The notes: generated by a model not told the origin, from the sequence alone. DNA of 64,000 bases from Synechococcus sp. JA-3-3Ab (GCF_000013205.1 NC_007775.1:1422501-1486500); one strand, 5' to 3'. Positions 35,284 through 45,047 are shown, counted from the first letter of the stretch. Made by a program: numbers and translations.

Positions 35284-35667
35284 CTACTTCTTGGCGGGAG
35301 CTTTCTTCTTGCCGGCCACCGTCTTCCTGACCCCCTTGCGGGTGCGGGCGTTGGTGCGGGTGCGCTGGCCACGCACAGGCAGGTTCAGACGATGGCGGCG
35401 GCCCCGATAGGTGCCGATGTCGATCAGCCGCTTAATGTTCATCGCCTCCTGCCGGCGCAGATCTCCCTCCACCTGGTACTCGCCTTCTACCACTGCCCTC
35501 AAGGCGGCCACCTCGGCGTCGGTAAGGTCGCGGGTGCGGGTATCGGGGTTGATGCCGGTCTTCGCCAAAATTTGGCGGGAGCGGGTCAGCCCAATGCCGT
35601 AGATGTAGGTGAGGGCGATCTCGACTCGCTTGTCGCGTGGGATGTCAACTCCCGCAATCCGTGCCAT
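35284..35667 (-). CDS. rpsM: 30S ribosomal protein S13
   Basis: A 127-aa protein starting [20 protein letters not shown], with [15 protein letters not shown], the helix-two-turn-helix region and [20 protein letters not shown]. The C-terminus is Lys-rich. It is followed by rpsK and preceded by rpmJ. Confidence 0.97.
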   Translation of the reverse strand: MARIAGVDIPRDKRVEIALTYIYGIGLTRSRQILAKTGINPDTRTRDLTDAEVAALRAVVEGEYQVEGDLRRQEAMNIKRLIDIGTYRGRRHRLNLPVRGQRTRTNARTRKGVRKTVAGKKKAPAKK

Positions 35668-35880
35668 GGTCGGTGGTACCTTTCAAACAAACTTAGATAA
35701 ACTTGCTCCATAGGCCAGGCCGAGGTTGGCGGCGTGGAGCTTTGGCCGGAAGACGTCGCTGTTGAGGTGAAGAACCCAGAGTCTCCTCTCGCAAGAGAGG
35801 GGTTGCTTGATCTTCCGCGGCGGCAGCAGGGCCGTTTGGATCTGTTCCCCCCCGTCGGGCGCACTCCTCCATCCGCCCCT

Positions 35881-35997
35881 CTACCCCTGCCGCTGCTTGT
35901 GCTTGGGGTTGGCAGGGCAAATCACCATCACCCGGCCATGGCGGCGGATGACTCGGCACTTTTCGCAGATTCGACGGACGGAGGGCCGCACCTTCAT
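35881..35997 (-). CDS. rpmJ: 50S ribosomal protein L36
   Basis: A 38-aa protein that is easily missed because of its size. It reads [20 protein letters not shown] and ends [11 protein letters not shown]. Cys residues in ICEKC and the later VICPANPKH form the zinc site. It is the first gene of the rpmJ-rpsM-rpsK-rpoA-rplQ group; the S10/spc genes that often precede it are not in this window. Confidence 0.95.
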
Positions 35998-36164
35998 GGT
36001 TTATCCTGACGAAACCAGCGAATATCCATTTTAAGGTCGCCGCGGCAGACTGTCAAAAATTGTTTGGGTTTTCTGACGTGAATCCAATAGGGAAGGGCGA
36101 GCAGGTTGGCTATGCTGGTTGGGCGCAGAAGCAGAGCAGGCGCGGTTGAGGAGCGAAGAAGGCG

Positions 36165-38123
36165 ATGCGCTGGCAATGGCTGGTTGTGCTGATGAGCGGC
36201 GTGCTGGGCTTGGGATCCCCCGTGTTGGGGCAAGGGATCCCTTCGCCGGAAACAGGCTCTCCCGCTTCTGGGGGGAACCTCTCGGCGGACGGGAATGAAC
36301 TGAGGACAGAGGGGGATTGGCTGTTGCCCTTGCCCAGCTCTGCCGATTGCCTCGATGCGGTGCCGGAGCGGGGCTGGCTGGCGGTGGGACTGTTGGAAGC
36401 GCAGGCAGTGGCGCTGCTGGATGGGGCGAGCGGGGATCCCTTGTGGCAGGTGGCGGTGGGGTTTGCCCCCGGCGTGGTGCGGGTGGATGCGGCACGGCAG
36501 GTGGTCTATGCCGCCGGCCCCCATGCTCCTGGGGTGGTGGGCCTCGATCTGCTCACCGGAGAGCTGCTGCAGGCCTACGGGCTGCCGGCGGGGGTTCTGG
36601 ACATGGCTGTGGATGCGGCCAGGGGGCGGGTTTTCGCCTCCCTGCCCGCCGCCCAAAGCTTGGCGGTGATTCCCGCTCCGAACCGCCAACGGCATGGATC
36701 GGAGCCGCCGCAGGCCCGCAACTTGCCGCTGCCGGGGCCACCTTTGGCTTTGGCCTATGCCCCAGAGCGGGGATCCCTGTTTGTCGGCCTGGCTGGGGAG
36801 GATCCCCTCAGCCTGCTGGTGGTCAACCCCGACAATGGAGAGCTGCTGGCCCGCTGGCGCGGCGGCAACACGCCGGAAGCCATGGTCCTAGATGCGCAAC
36901 AGCAGCGCCTGGTGGTGCTCAACTCGGGCAGCCAAGATCTGACGGTGCTGGATCTGGATCGCAGCGGCGAGGCTCTGCAGCGGATTGGCTTGGATTGGCG
37001 ACCGACGCGGCTGGCCCTTTCTCCCGATGGCCGCTGGGCCTACGTGACCTCCCGCAACAGCGACCGCCTGCAAATCGTGGATCTGGAGGCGGGGCGATTG
37101 GCCGCCTCGCTGCGGCTGGAGGGGCAGCCAACGGGTCTGGTGAGGCTGGGCGATCGGGATCTGTGGGTGGTGGCGGCAGGGATCCCGGCTTTGCGGCGTC
37201 TGGTGGATATTGAGGCTCAAGTTGGCGAGCGCGAGACCGAGGCCCAGATCCCCTCTTCAGGCAACCGCGGGGTGGTGACGGGGCGGGTGCTGGACATTGC
37301 CGGCCAACCCGTCCAGACGGGGGTTTTGCGCCTGGCCGCCACCTCTACCCAACCCCAGCAGACGGTTCGCATCGCCGCCGACGGCACCTATGTCCTGCCG
37401 GAACTGCCGGCGGGGCTGTACCTGGTGGATGTGGAGGTGCCGGGGTTTCCGCCCACCAGCACCCAGGTGGAGGTGCGGGCCGGTTTTGTATCCAGCCAAG
37501 ATATTCGCCTGCCGCCGGGGCAGCCGGCCCGCCAGCCGGAGGGCATTGGCCTGTTGCCGGATGAGCCGGTTTACTCGGATGAGCTGGCCCGCCACCTCAG
37601 CCTGGCCCTGAAGGAGTTACAGCCGCAGCGACCCGTGATCCTCCTCAAGGGGCCACTGGGGCCGGATCCCCGCTTTGAGCCGCTTTTGCCCCTCGTCCAG
37701 GATCTGACACTCTTGGATCGGGATGAGCGCTACACCGCCGACTTGGCCAAGCTGAAGGCCGTTGGCGATGCCCTGGGCTTGCGCTACATCCTCTTGACTC
37801 ACCTGCAGATCTCGCGGGATTACAACCGCCAGGGCAGCCCGCTGCTGAATACGGCCTTGCGCTTTCTGGCGCCGACGGTGCCGGTGGAAATTCCCAATTT
37901 CACCCCCAACCAGTTGCGCAGCCGCGGGGTGGTGGTGGTGGTGGACTTGCAGCGGGATCGACCGGGGGATCGGGCTCGCTACTACGAGGCCTATGGCCGG
38001 GACGACGTGGGCGGGGATCCGCTGTTTGAAGATGCGGCGGCGGGCCTGTTTCGGCTGCAGGTGCGCAACATGGTGCCCGTCTTTATCCAACAATGGCAGG
38101 CCAACAATCCCTTTGCGGGGTGA
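36165..38123 (+). CDS. Secreted beta-propeller protein with carboxypeptidase-regulatory-like domain
   Basis: A 652-aa exported protein. The signal peptide ends near VLGQG (about residue 23). Residues about 45-345 contain YVTN/SMP-30-type beta-propeller blades such as WLAVGLLEAQAVALLDGASG and LALSPDGRWAYVTSRNSDRL. Residues about 365-445 form a carboxypeptidase-regulatory-like fold (GRVLDIAGQPVQTGVLRLAA). The last 200 residues form a domain also present in the next gene. There is a clear divergent gap from rpmJ. The role is unknown; an envelope scaffold is inference. Confidence 0.75.
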   Translation: MRWQWLVVLMSGVLGLGSPVLGQGIPSPETGSPASGGNLSADGNELRTEGDWLLPLPSSADCLDAVPERGWLAVGLLEAQAVALLDGASGDPLWQVAVGFAPGVVRVDAARQVVYAAGPHAPGVVGLDLLTGELLQAYGLPAGVLDMAVDAARGRVFASLPAAQSLAVIPAPNRQRHGSEPPQARNLPLPGPPLALAYAPERGSLFVGLAGEDPLSLLVVNPDNGELLARWRGGNTPEAMVLDAQQQRLVVLNSGSQDLTVLDLDRSGEALQRIGLDWRPTRLALSPDGRWAYVTSRNSDRLQIVDLEAGRLAASLRLEGQPTGLVRLGDRDLWVVAAGIPALRRLVDIEAQVGERETEAQIPSSGNRGVVTGRVLDIAGQPVQTGVLRLAATSTQPQQTVRIAADGTYVLPELPAGLYLVDVEVPGFPPTSTQVEVRAGFVSSQDIRLPPGQPARQPEGIGLLPDEPVYSDELARHLSLALKELQPQRPVILLKGPLGPDPRFEPLLPLVQDLTLLDRDERYTADLAKLKAVGDALGLRYILLTHLQISRDYNRQGSPLLNTALRFLAPTVPVEIPNFTPNQLRSRGVVVVVDLQRDRPGDRARYYEAYGRDDVGGDPLFEDAAAGLFRLQVRNMVPVFIQQWQANNPFAG

Positions 38124-38181
38124 GGATCCCTGCAGCAGGATTTTGTCTCTCCAGAACCCACTGCGATTAGGGGATGTCGCC

Positions 38182-39219
38182 ATGCCTTTCTTCTTCCTCA
38201 CTTCGCTGCGGCGCAGGGTCCGCTTGGGCAGTCTGGCTCTCTGGTGCTGGCTGGCACTGACTCCAGGAGCGCTGGCCCAGGCGCCGGCCACCCCCCTTCC
38301 CCGTTTCACGCCGCTGTTTCCTTCTCATAACAGAGATCAAGCGGGATCCCAGGCGCGGCTGGTGGGCCAGGTGAGCAACAGCCTGGGTCAGCCGGTGGCC
38401 GGGGCGCAGGTGCAGTTGGAGGGCTTGGAGAACCTCGATCAGCCGATCCAAACGGACGAGCAGGGGGCGTTTGAGCTCAACCAGGCTCCTGCCGGACGTT
38501 GGATGTTGACCGTATGGCACCCCGACTACGAAATAGTGCAACAGGAGATCCTGCTGCAGGCGGGCCTGACCACCCCTGTAGATGTGGTTTTGCAGGTGCC
38601 CATCCGGCCCCAACCCCGGCGTCGCCTCGGCGTTTTGGGAGTGGGAGGACTGGAGCACACCCAGCTTTTAGGCCAGCGCCTGGCCATGGAGGCAGTGCGC
38701 CTGGGCCTGATCCCCAATAGCGAGAAGGTGGTGCCCCTGGACAACCGCCGCCTGCAGCCGATTCTGCGCCAGGTGGGCTGGCCGATCTACGAGCTGTTTG
38801 AGTGGGATCGCCGCAAGCCGGAAGCGGTAGGCCAGTTTTTCGATTACCTAGGCCTGGAGGCCATCGTCATCGCCCGCGTCGATGTCCTCACCCGCCCGGC
38901 CTCGCCCACGGAGGTGAGCCTGCGCTCCCGCAGCCGCCTAGAGCTGTGGCGGTTTGACGAGCAGGGCAACCTCGTGGCGGAGGTATTGGCGGAGGCCAGC
39001 CGCGACCAGGTGGAGCGGGGCAACCTCAACGCCGCTGAGCTGGCGCAGCTCTACCAAATCCAGGTCACCCAAATCGCCGCCGAAATCGGATCCCGCTGGC
39101 AAGCCAATCACCCCCTGGCCTCCTACCTAGAACTGGCCCCAGGCGAGGCCCCACCCCCGCCCTCGCGCCTGGATACAGCGGTGGAGCTGGTCATCCCCAC
39201 CCCTACACCCACTCCCTAG
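38182..39219 (+). CDS. Secreted carboxypeptidase-regulatory-like domain protein, partner of 36165
   Basis: A 345-aa exported protein with signal peptide ending GALAQA. Residues about 58-135 are a carboxypeptidase-regulatory-like beta-sandwich (GQVSNSLGQPVAGAQVQLEG). The C-terminal 200 residues resemble the end of the protein at 36165, including YLGLEAIVIARVDVLTRP and GSRWQANHPLASYLEL. The last residues are a short PTPTPTP tail. It lies 58 bp after the stop of its partner, probably in one operon. The function is unknown. Confidence 0.7.
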   Translation: MPFFFLTSLRRRVRLGSLALWCWLALTPGALAQAPATPLPRFTPLFPSHNRDQAGSQARLVGQVSNSLGQPVAGAQVQLEGLENLDQPIQTDEQGAFELNQAPAGRWMLTVWHPDYEIVQQEILLQAGLTTPVDVVLQVPIRPQPRRRLGVLGVGGLEHTQLLGQRLAMEAVRLGLIPNSEKVVPLDNRRLQPILRQVGWPIYELFEWDRRKPEAVGQFFDYLGLEAIVIARVDVLTRPASPTEVSLRSRSRLELWRFDEQGNLVAEVLAEASRDQVERGNLNAAELAQLYQIQVTQIAAEIGSRWQANHPLASYLELAPGEAPPPPSRLDTAVELVIPTPTPTP

Positions 39220-39405
39220 AGCTCGCCCCCTCCCGTAGCCCCAGAAGTGGGGGTTCCAAGCAGCCGCTGTCAGCCCTATGCCCCGCAAAGTCGGAGCAAA
39301 TGGCTGTTCTCGAGATCCTCCAGCTCTTCTAGGGAAGTCCAAAGAAGGGGAGCAGGGGCTAAAGTAACACTGGGGATCCTCGCCGTTTGTTGTTGGCTGC
39401 TGCCC

Positions 39406-41058
39406 ATGAGTTCCGAACCCAACCCTCTTGCCGAAGATCGAGATCTAGGCCCGGAAGGAGATGAGCTGTCGCCAGCGTCTTCCGAGGGCGTTGGTGGAGT
39501 GGGATCCGGCGATCCTCCCGCTGCAGCAGAGCTCGCCACTTCCTCGTCCGCTTCTGCCTTGGTCGGGATTTGGCCGGAGGGATCCCGCCGCTGGCTGCTG
39601 GGGGGAGCGCTCGCCATCTTTCTGGTGGGCCTGGGGCTGCGCCTGTGGCGACTGGCCGAGTTGCCGGCGCCGGTGTTCGACGAGGTGTACTTTCCCAAGT
39701 TCGCCCAGAACTATCTCGACGGCGAGCCCCTCTACGACGTGCATCCGCCGCTGGGGAAGTACTTCATCGCCCTCAGTATCCAGCTTTTTGGCCGCAACGA
39801 GTGGGGCTTTCGCCTGGCCACCGCCTTGTGCGGATCCCTGATCCCGCTCTTGCTGACCGGCTTGGCCTACCGCCTCACCTATCACGTGGGCTTTGCCCTG
39901 TTGAGTGGGGCCCTGCTGCTCACGGACGGGGTGTTTCTGGTGGAGTCCCGCTTTGGCCTGATTAACGTGTACCTGGTGGCTTTTGGCCTGGCGGCCACCA
40001 TTCTGCTGCTAAGCGGGCTGGAACGCCGCGGTTGGCAACGGGCCGTTCACCTGACCGGCTCGGGGATCCTCCTGGGGGCGGCGGCTTCCGTGAAGTGGAA
40101 CGGCCTCTGGTTTGCCTTCATGTTTGCCCTGTTGGGGATCCTTGTTTGGGCGGTGGTCTGGCTGCGCCCGCAGTGGATCCCGCGTCTGGGCATTTTGATC
40201 CAAATCCGCCACCTGCGCTGGTGGCACTATGCCTTTTGCTTTGTCCTTGCGCCGCTGGCTTTCTACGCCATCCAGTGGATCCCCCACCTGCAGCTCAACC
40301 CGCAGCAGGGGCTAGCCCTGGGTTGGAGCTGGACTGGGATCCAGAATTACTTTCGCTCTCTAGTGCTCATCAATCAGGCGGTTTACAGCGGGCACCTGCA
40401 TGCCGATCTCGTGGTGGACGAAAACACCCCCGTTCACCCCTACTGCTCCACCAGTTTGCGATCCCTGGTGGCCTGGTTCCCGGCGCTGCGCCCTTGGCTG
40501 ACCACCCCCTTGGCCTCGGCAGGAGCCTGGTCTTGGCCGATTATGGGCCGCCCGGTGGGCTACTACTTCGCCGCGCAGGGCGACCTGTGGCGAGTGGTCC
40601 ACGGCCTGGGCAATCCCTGGCTGTGGTGGCTGGGGACGGGATCCATCCTGGTGCTGGTCTGGCGGGGGATCCGCCGCTTCCATGGCGTGGAAGCCTTTAT
40701 CTTAATTGGCTATGCGGCCAACTACCTGCCCTGGTTTATCGTCAGCCGCTGCGTTTTCATCTACCACTACATGAGCGCTCTGGCATTTAGCACCCTGGCC
40801 CTGGCCTGGCTGGTGCTGCTGGGCTGGCAGAGCTATCGCCGCTTCTGGCGCGGGGCGAGCATCACGGCAGTAGCCTTGGTTTTGGCGTCTTTTCTCTTCT
40901 TTTTCCCTGTTTGGTTTGGCCTTCCCCTCAGCCCCGGCGGATTTTATGCCCGCATGTGGTTCCGACCCACCCCTGTGCCCCTATTCTGCTTCAGTCCCCA
41001 AGCCTGCGAGCGGGCCCCCCTGCGCCTGCCGCCCATTCCCGGCTTGAACTGGATTTGA
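39406..41058 (+). CDS. PMT-family (GT39) protein O-mannosyltransferase-like glycosyltransferase
   Basis: A 550-aa polytopic membrane enzyme. The N-terminal 65 residues are acidic and low complexity. Then follow at least ten hydrophobic helices. The first external loop contains FDEVYFPKF, with the D-E pair catalytic in the GT39 family, and HPPLGKYFIALSIQLFG. The C-terminal region contains YYFAAQGDLWRVVHGLGNPW and YHYMSALAF. Members transfer a sugar from a lipid carrier to Ser/Thr of exported proteins. The start is uncertain; an earlier GTG at 39247 is also in frame. It may act on the Pro-Thr-rich lipoproteins encoded at 10-20 kb (inference). Confidence 0.85.
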   Translation: MSSEPNPLAEDRDLGPEGDELSPASSEGVGGVGSGDPPAAAELATSSSASALVGIWPEGSRRWLLGGALAIFLVGLGLRLWRLAELPAPVFDEVYFPKFAQNYLDGEPLYDVHPPLGKYFIALSIQLFGRNEWGFRLATALCGSLIPLLLTGLAYRLTYHVGFALLSGALLLTDGVFLVESRFGLINVYLVAFGLAATILLLSGLERRGWQRAVHLTGSGILLGAAASVKWNGLWFAFMFALLGILVWAVVWLRPQWIPRLGILIQIRHLRWWHYAFCFVLAPLAFYAIQWIPHLQLNPQQGLALGWSWTGIQNYFRSLVLINQAVYSGHLHADLVVDENTPVHPYCSTSLRSLVAWFPALRPWLTTPLASAGAWSWPIMGRPVGYYFAAQGDLWRVVHGLGNPWLWWLGTGSILVLVWRGIRRFHGVEAFILIGYAANYLPWFIVSRCVFIYHYMSALAFSTLALAWLVLLGWQSYRRFWRGASITAVALVLASFLFFFPVWFGLPLSPGGFYARMWFRPTPVPLFCFSPQACERAPLRLPPIPGLNWI

Positions 41059-41166
41059 GGAGGGCATGGTAAGCTTTGTGCAGTTTGTTTCAGGAGTAGC
41101 TGCGCTTCGTTGCCCAAAGGCGGGGTGCGGTTTGTCAAGCGCTTGTGGTGGAGGTAGTGGAAACCT

Positions 41167-42216
41167 ATGGCTCGATCCTGCCCGCGTCCTGCCAACTCTC
41201 CCCGCCGTTACCCCGGGCAGCCGGTGCCTGTGGGCGTCATTGGAGTCGGCAACATGGGCCAGCACCACGCCCGCGTCTTCAGCTTGATGAAGGATGTGCA
41301 GGTCGTAGGGGTAGCCGATATCAATGTGGAGCGGGGTTTGGATGTGGCCAGCCGCCACCGCGTTCACTTCTACGAGGATTACCGCGACCTGCTGCCCCAC
41401 GTAGCGGCAGTAGCCATCGCCGTGCCGACGGTTTTGCACCACGAGGTGGGCATCGCCTGCCTGGAGGCGGGGGTCCATGTGCTGATCGAAAAGCCCATTG
41501 CCGCCAGCATCGCTGAGGCAGAATCCCTGGTGAACCGCGCTGCCGATTGCAATTGCATTTTGCAGGTGGGGCACATCGAGCGTTTCAGCCCCGTTTTTCA
41601 AAAGCTGGGCCAAGTTTTGCAAAGCGAAGAGCCGCTGGCCTTCGAGGCCCACCGCCTCAGCCCTTACTCTGACCGGGCCAGCGACGTGTCGGTGGTGTTC
41701 GACCTGATGATCCACGACATCGACCTGTTGCTGGAGCTGATCCCCTCCCCAGTAACCCAAATTACCGCCAGCGGCAACCGCGCCTCCAAGCTGGGCTACC
41801 TGGACTACGTCACTGCCACCCTCACCTTTGCCAACGGTGCCATCGCCACCCTCACGGCCAGCAAGGTTACCCATCGCAAGGTGCGCAAAATTGCCGTCCA
41901 CTGCAAAAATGCCCTGGTGGAAGCCGATTTTTTGCACAACGAGATCTCCATCTATCGCCAGGGATCCAGCAGCAGCGACTACGGCCAGGTGTCCTACCAG
42001 CGGGACTGCCTCATCGAGAAGGTTCACATCGAACCCATTGACAAGCTCCACGCCGAGCTGGAGCACTTTATCAACTGTGTGCGGGGGGGCAGCCAGCCGT
42101 CGGTGGGCGGGGAGCAGGCCCTGAAGGCCTTGAAGTTGGCTTCCGAGGTGGAGCGGATCGCCTTAGATGGATGCGCCTGGAGGGAGGCCAAACCCTGCCG
42201 CAGCTTTTTGTCTTAG
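41167..42216 (+). CDS. Gfo/Idh/MocA family oxidoreductase
   Basis: A 349-aa NAD(P)-dependent dehydrogenase of unknown substrate. The Rossmann motif is VGVIGVGNMGQHHARVF at about residues 22-38. The conserved EKPIA motif with the catalytic Lys is in VLIEKPIAASIAEAE. The family C-terminal beta-sheet domain follows (VFDLMIHDIDLLLEL). Many relatives act on sugars or cofactors. The upstream 20 residues are Arg/Pro-rich and may not be translated. Confidence 0.88.
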   Translation: MARSCPRPANSPRRYPGQPVPVGVIGVGNMGQHHARVFSLMKDVQVVGVADINVERGLDVASRHRVHFYEDYRDLLPHVAAVAIAVPTVLHHEVGIACLEAGVHVLIEKPIAASIAEAESLVNRAADCNCILQVGHIERFSPVFQKLGQVLQSEEPLAFEAHRLSPYSDRASDVSVVFDLMIHDIDLLLELIPSPVTQITASGNRASKLGYLDYVTATLTFANGAIATLTASKVTHRKVRKIAVHCKNALVEADFLHNEISIYRQGSSSSDYGQVSYQRDCLIEKVHIEPIDKLHAELEHFINCVRGGSQPSVGGEQALKALKLASEVERIALDGCAWREAKPCRSFLS

Positions 42217-42268
42217 CTTTGCCGCCGGCCTCCAGGCGGGGGCAGGTGGTATCTTCTGCCAGCCGGTC

Positions 42269-43222
42269 ATGGGTGGGGAGGGCGAGGAGGGCAGAGGCTT
42301 TGTGGAGAGGCAAGGTCGGGCAATCGTGGTAGAAGAGGGGTTGGCCTTAGCAATCGGCGGCCTAGCGGCAGGGATCCTGGCCGGTTTTTTGGGCATTGGC
42401 GGCGGGACGATCTTGGTGCCCTTGCAGGTGAGCTTGGGGATCCCGCCGCTGCAGGCGGTGGCCACCAGCAACTTTTCCATTCTCCTCACCTCCTTGGCCG
42501 GCAGCATCCAAAACTGGCGCATGGGGATGCTGGATCCCAAACGGGTAATTTTGCTGGGGATCCCGGCTCTGTTTACGGCGCAGGTTGGGGCGATCCTCGC
42601 CAGTCGCCTGCCCGGCTATCTGCTACTAGCGGCCTTTGGGGTGCTGTTGCTGGCGAACATTTACCTGGTGGAGCTGCGCAAAACCGTGGTCGCCCACGCC
42701 CAAGCGTTGGAGAGGCCAGGGGTTGCTGCCGGGGGGACGGACGACGCTGGAGAACTCCGCGACCGCCCTGCTGCCGAGGGGCAGATGCCGCGGTGGCTGG
42801 CCCGCACCCTCACCGGTGGCGCTGCCGGCTTGTTGGCGGGGCTTTTCGGCATCGGCGGTGGCGTCATCCTGGTGCCCCTGCAGATCCTGCTGTTGCGAGA
42901 AACCCTCAAGGTGGCCATCCAAACCAGCTTGGGGGCAATTGTTCTCACGGCAACTGCTGCTACCCTCAGCCATGCGGGCCTGGGCAACTGGATGGCGAAC
43001 GCGCTCGGCTTTGGAGATGGCACCATCCGCCAGAATGTGCTCTGGATCCCGGGCCTGATCCTGGGTGCAGGTGGGTTGGTCGGCGTCCAGATCAGCACCC
43101 GCACCCTGCCCAAGCTGCCGGATGAGATCGTCGGCCTGCTTTTTCGAACCTTTCTCGCCGGGCTTTCCCTCTACGTTTTTTGGCAAGCCTGGCAGGACTA
43201 CCAAGCCCTGGACAACCAGTAG
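42269..43222 (+). CDS. TauE/SafE-family sulfite exporter-like membrane protein
   Basis: A 317-aa permease with two homologous halves, each carrying the family signature: GFLGIGGGTILVPLQVSLGI and GLFGIGGGVILVPLQILLLR. About eight membrane helices are predicted. Members export organosulfur anions or take up small carboxylates; the substrate here is unknown. The start is uncertain: 42167 would overlap the preceding gene by 50 bp. Confidence 0.85.
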   Translation: MGGEGEEGRGFVERQGRAIVVEEGLALAIGGLAAGILAGFLGIGGGTILVPLQVSLGIPPLQAVATSNFSILLTSLAGSIQNWRMGMLDPKRVILLGIPALFTAQVGAILASRLPGYLLLAAFGVLLLANIYLVELRKTVVAHAQALERPGVAAGGTDDAGELRDRPAAEGQMPRWLARTLTGGAAGLLAGLFGIGGGVILVPLQILLLRETLKVAIQTSLGAIVLTATAATLSHAGLGNWMANALGFGDGTIRQNVLWIPGLILGAGGLVGVQISTRTLPKLPDEIVGLLFRTFLAGLSLYVFWQAWQDYQALDNQ

Positions 43223-43339
43223 CAATTCCCAACTTCGACGCCTCACCCTCCCCTATTCTTTTAGCGTATCTGGGTCTAGGAGGGGAGGGAAAGGCTTCGG
43301 GATCCCCGCAGATAGCAAGTCGGGCCTGGCCGGCCTGTC

Positions 43340-44239
43340 CTATTCTGAGTTGCAAGGACGACGCTCGCTCGGCTTGCTGAGGTCGTGGACGGGGTAGCTG
43401 CCGAAAAGCTTCAGGGTTTCTGCGATCGCTTCCAGGGCAGCGATTACCTCTGCATCCAGATAGGGTTGGCCGACCGGATTCTCCAGATCGACAAAAAAGA
43501 CATAGGTCCCCGCCGATTTCTTGGTGGGGCGCGACTCAATGCGCGACATATTGAGGCCCCGCTCTGCAAAGACTTGCAGCGGCTTTAGCAGCGCCCCTGG
43601 CACATTGTGGGGCAGGCTGAAGGCCAAGGAAGTATGGGATCCCCCTGGCGAGGAACGGCGACGGCCCACCACCCAAAAGCGGGTGCAGTTATCCGGGTGG
43701 TCGTTGATGGGACAGGCCAAAACCGGCAGTTGGTAGAGCTCAGCGGCCCGCTCTGAAGCAATGACGGCAGCGTTGGGCTGTGCTCGCAGCCGCTCCAATT
43801 CTTCGGTGGTGGAGCGGGTTGGAATCAAGGTCGCCCGGGGCAGATGGGATCCCAGCCAAGCCTGACATTGGGCCAAGGCTTGCGGATGGGAATAGACCTG
43901 CTCGATCTGCTCCAGCCGGGAGGCGCAGCCGATGAGGGCATGGCGGATGGGCAGGATCAGCGCCTGGCGAATGCTCAGCCCCTCCAGTTGCCAGAGGGCA
44001 TCCAAGGTCATCGAGACCCCGCCCTCAACGGAGTTCTCCACCGGCACCACCGCCCATTCTTGCTCGCCCGCAGCCACGGCTGCCAAGCAGGCGCTAATGG
44101 TGGGGTAGGGCACCAGAGGATGGGACCCCTGGCTATGGAGATGGGGCTGCTCGGGACAGGCGAGCAGAGCGGCCAACTCCGTGTAGGTTCCAACAGGGCC
44201 GAGGAAGGCTACCGGCGCAGAGGAGACGATTAAAGCCAT
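43340..44239 (-). CDS. pheA: Prephenate dehydratase
   Basis: A 299-aa enzyme that converts prephenate to phenylpyruvate for phenylalanine synthesis. The catalytic domain starts VAFLGPVGTYTELAA, with VPVENSVEGGVSMTLD and the conserved Thr-Arg-Phe in NCTRFWVVGR. An ACT regulatory domain follows at about residue 205 (GALLKPLQVFAERGLNMSRI; ESRPTKKSAGTYVFFVD), typical for Phe feedback. It lies 3 bp from the ComFB-like gene, suggesting an operon. Confidence 0.94.
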   Translation of the reverse strand: MALIVSSAPVAFLGPVGTYTELAALLACPEQPHLHSQGSHPLVPYPTISACLAAVAAGEQEWAVVPVENSVEGGVSMTLDALWQLEGLSIRQALILPIRHALIGCASRLEQIEQVYSHPQALAQCQAWLGSHLPRATLIPTRSTTEELERLRAQPNAAVIASERAAELYQLPVLACPINDHPDNCTRFWVVGRRRSSPGGSHTSLAFSLPHNVPGALLKPLQVFAERGLNMSRIESRPTKKSAGTYVFFVDLENPVGQPYLDAEVIAALEAIAETLKLFGSYPVHDLSKPSERRPCNSE

Positions 44240-44242
44240 TCT

Positions 44243-44617
44243 TTAGTTTTGTTTGCGAGTGTCGCTAGGAGCCAGCTCTAACTCTACTGCCTCGACGTTG
44301 CGCTGCAGCGGGCAATCAGGCTCTGGGCAACGGGGATTTGCCGCCACTATCTCCATAGCCTTCCCCACCTCCCGCCGAATCAGGCTCTGCAACTCTTGAT
44401 CTGCTTGGATGGCTTCCAGGGTGTATATGGAGCCTTCAAAACTGGTGGTGTAGCGGGGCTGGAGGTTGTTGAGGGCCAAGGCGGCGGCATCGTGACAGAA
44501 TCTCTCACAGGAGCAGTAGCGCTGCTGGCTTTCCAGGAGCAGCAGCTCGTTCACCATCTCCAGAACAGCCCGCTCCATCTGATTTTCCAACCTCTTCAGA
44601 GGTTTGCGTGCCTCCAT
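44243..44617 (-). CDS. ComFB-family protein
   Basis: A 124-aa protein of the late competence ComFB family (PF10719), common in cyanobacteria, where some members have been reported to bind cyclic di-nucleotides. The typical CSCERFCHDAAALALNNLQP and RYTTSFEGSIYTLEAIQ segments are present with three clustered Cys; further Cys occur in RCPEPDCP. It precedes pheA on the same strand by 3 bp. Confidence 0.78.
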   Translation of the reverse strand: MEARKPLKRLENQMERAVLEMVNELLLLESQQRYCSCERFCHDAAALALNNLQPRYTTSFEGSIYTLEAIQADQELQSLIRREVGKAMEIVAANPRCPEPDCPLQRNVEAVELELAPSDTRKQN

Positions 44618-45047
44618 GGCTGCCTCCCGATGTCACTGATCCCGCCGCCAGTCCTCATTTTCCCAAAAACAGGACGGTTCTCGGCTTACTTCTGAGGCTG
44701 CTATATCCTTCACTACTTGACAAGTCAGGAAAAGCTACCCTACGTAAACTACCCGACTCCGACCGCCCCCCAACCCCCTGTATACGGGGGGCAGGGGGGC
44801 GGGGGGATATAGGGGGCTCCTGCGGTTTCTAGCTCAACAGGAAGAGAAGTGACCGCAAACCCCCAGGCGCCGACGCGGCCAGCTACAATTTCACCCCAAC
44901 TCCTCTGCTGGCGGGAGTCAGTTCTCACTTGCTAGCCCCTCTACCAGAATTGAGGGGGGAGGTAGGGATCCGAACCCACGCTTAAAACCTCGCCTGCATT
45001 TGCTGCTACCATAAACCGCCCAACAAAAACGTGCCATAGCGTCAACG
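44618..45047. other. Gene-free stretch with a palindromic repeat and a hairpin
   Basis: No convincing CDS is present. It contains one copy of a repeat with a GTATAC centre (44764-44836) and a CCCCTC-N10-GAGGGG hairpin at 44936-44957 downstream of alr, which may end transcription although it lacks a T run. Confidence 0.5.
44764..44836. repeat. GTATAC-centred repeat, copy 1
   Basis: CCCCCTGTATACGGGGGG followed by a G-rich run, ATATAGGGGGCTCCTGCGGT and TTCTAGCT. A related copy lies at 47864-47934. Confidence 0.7.

Noticed and set aside
44960-45020. tRNA-like T-arm (GUGGG UUCGGAUC CCUAC) on the minus strand
   Set aside because: The loop is eight bases and no D arm, anticodon arm or paired acceptor stem can be built around it.
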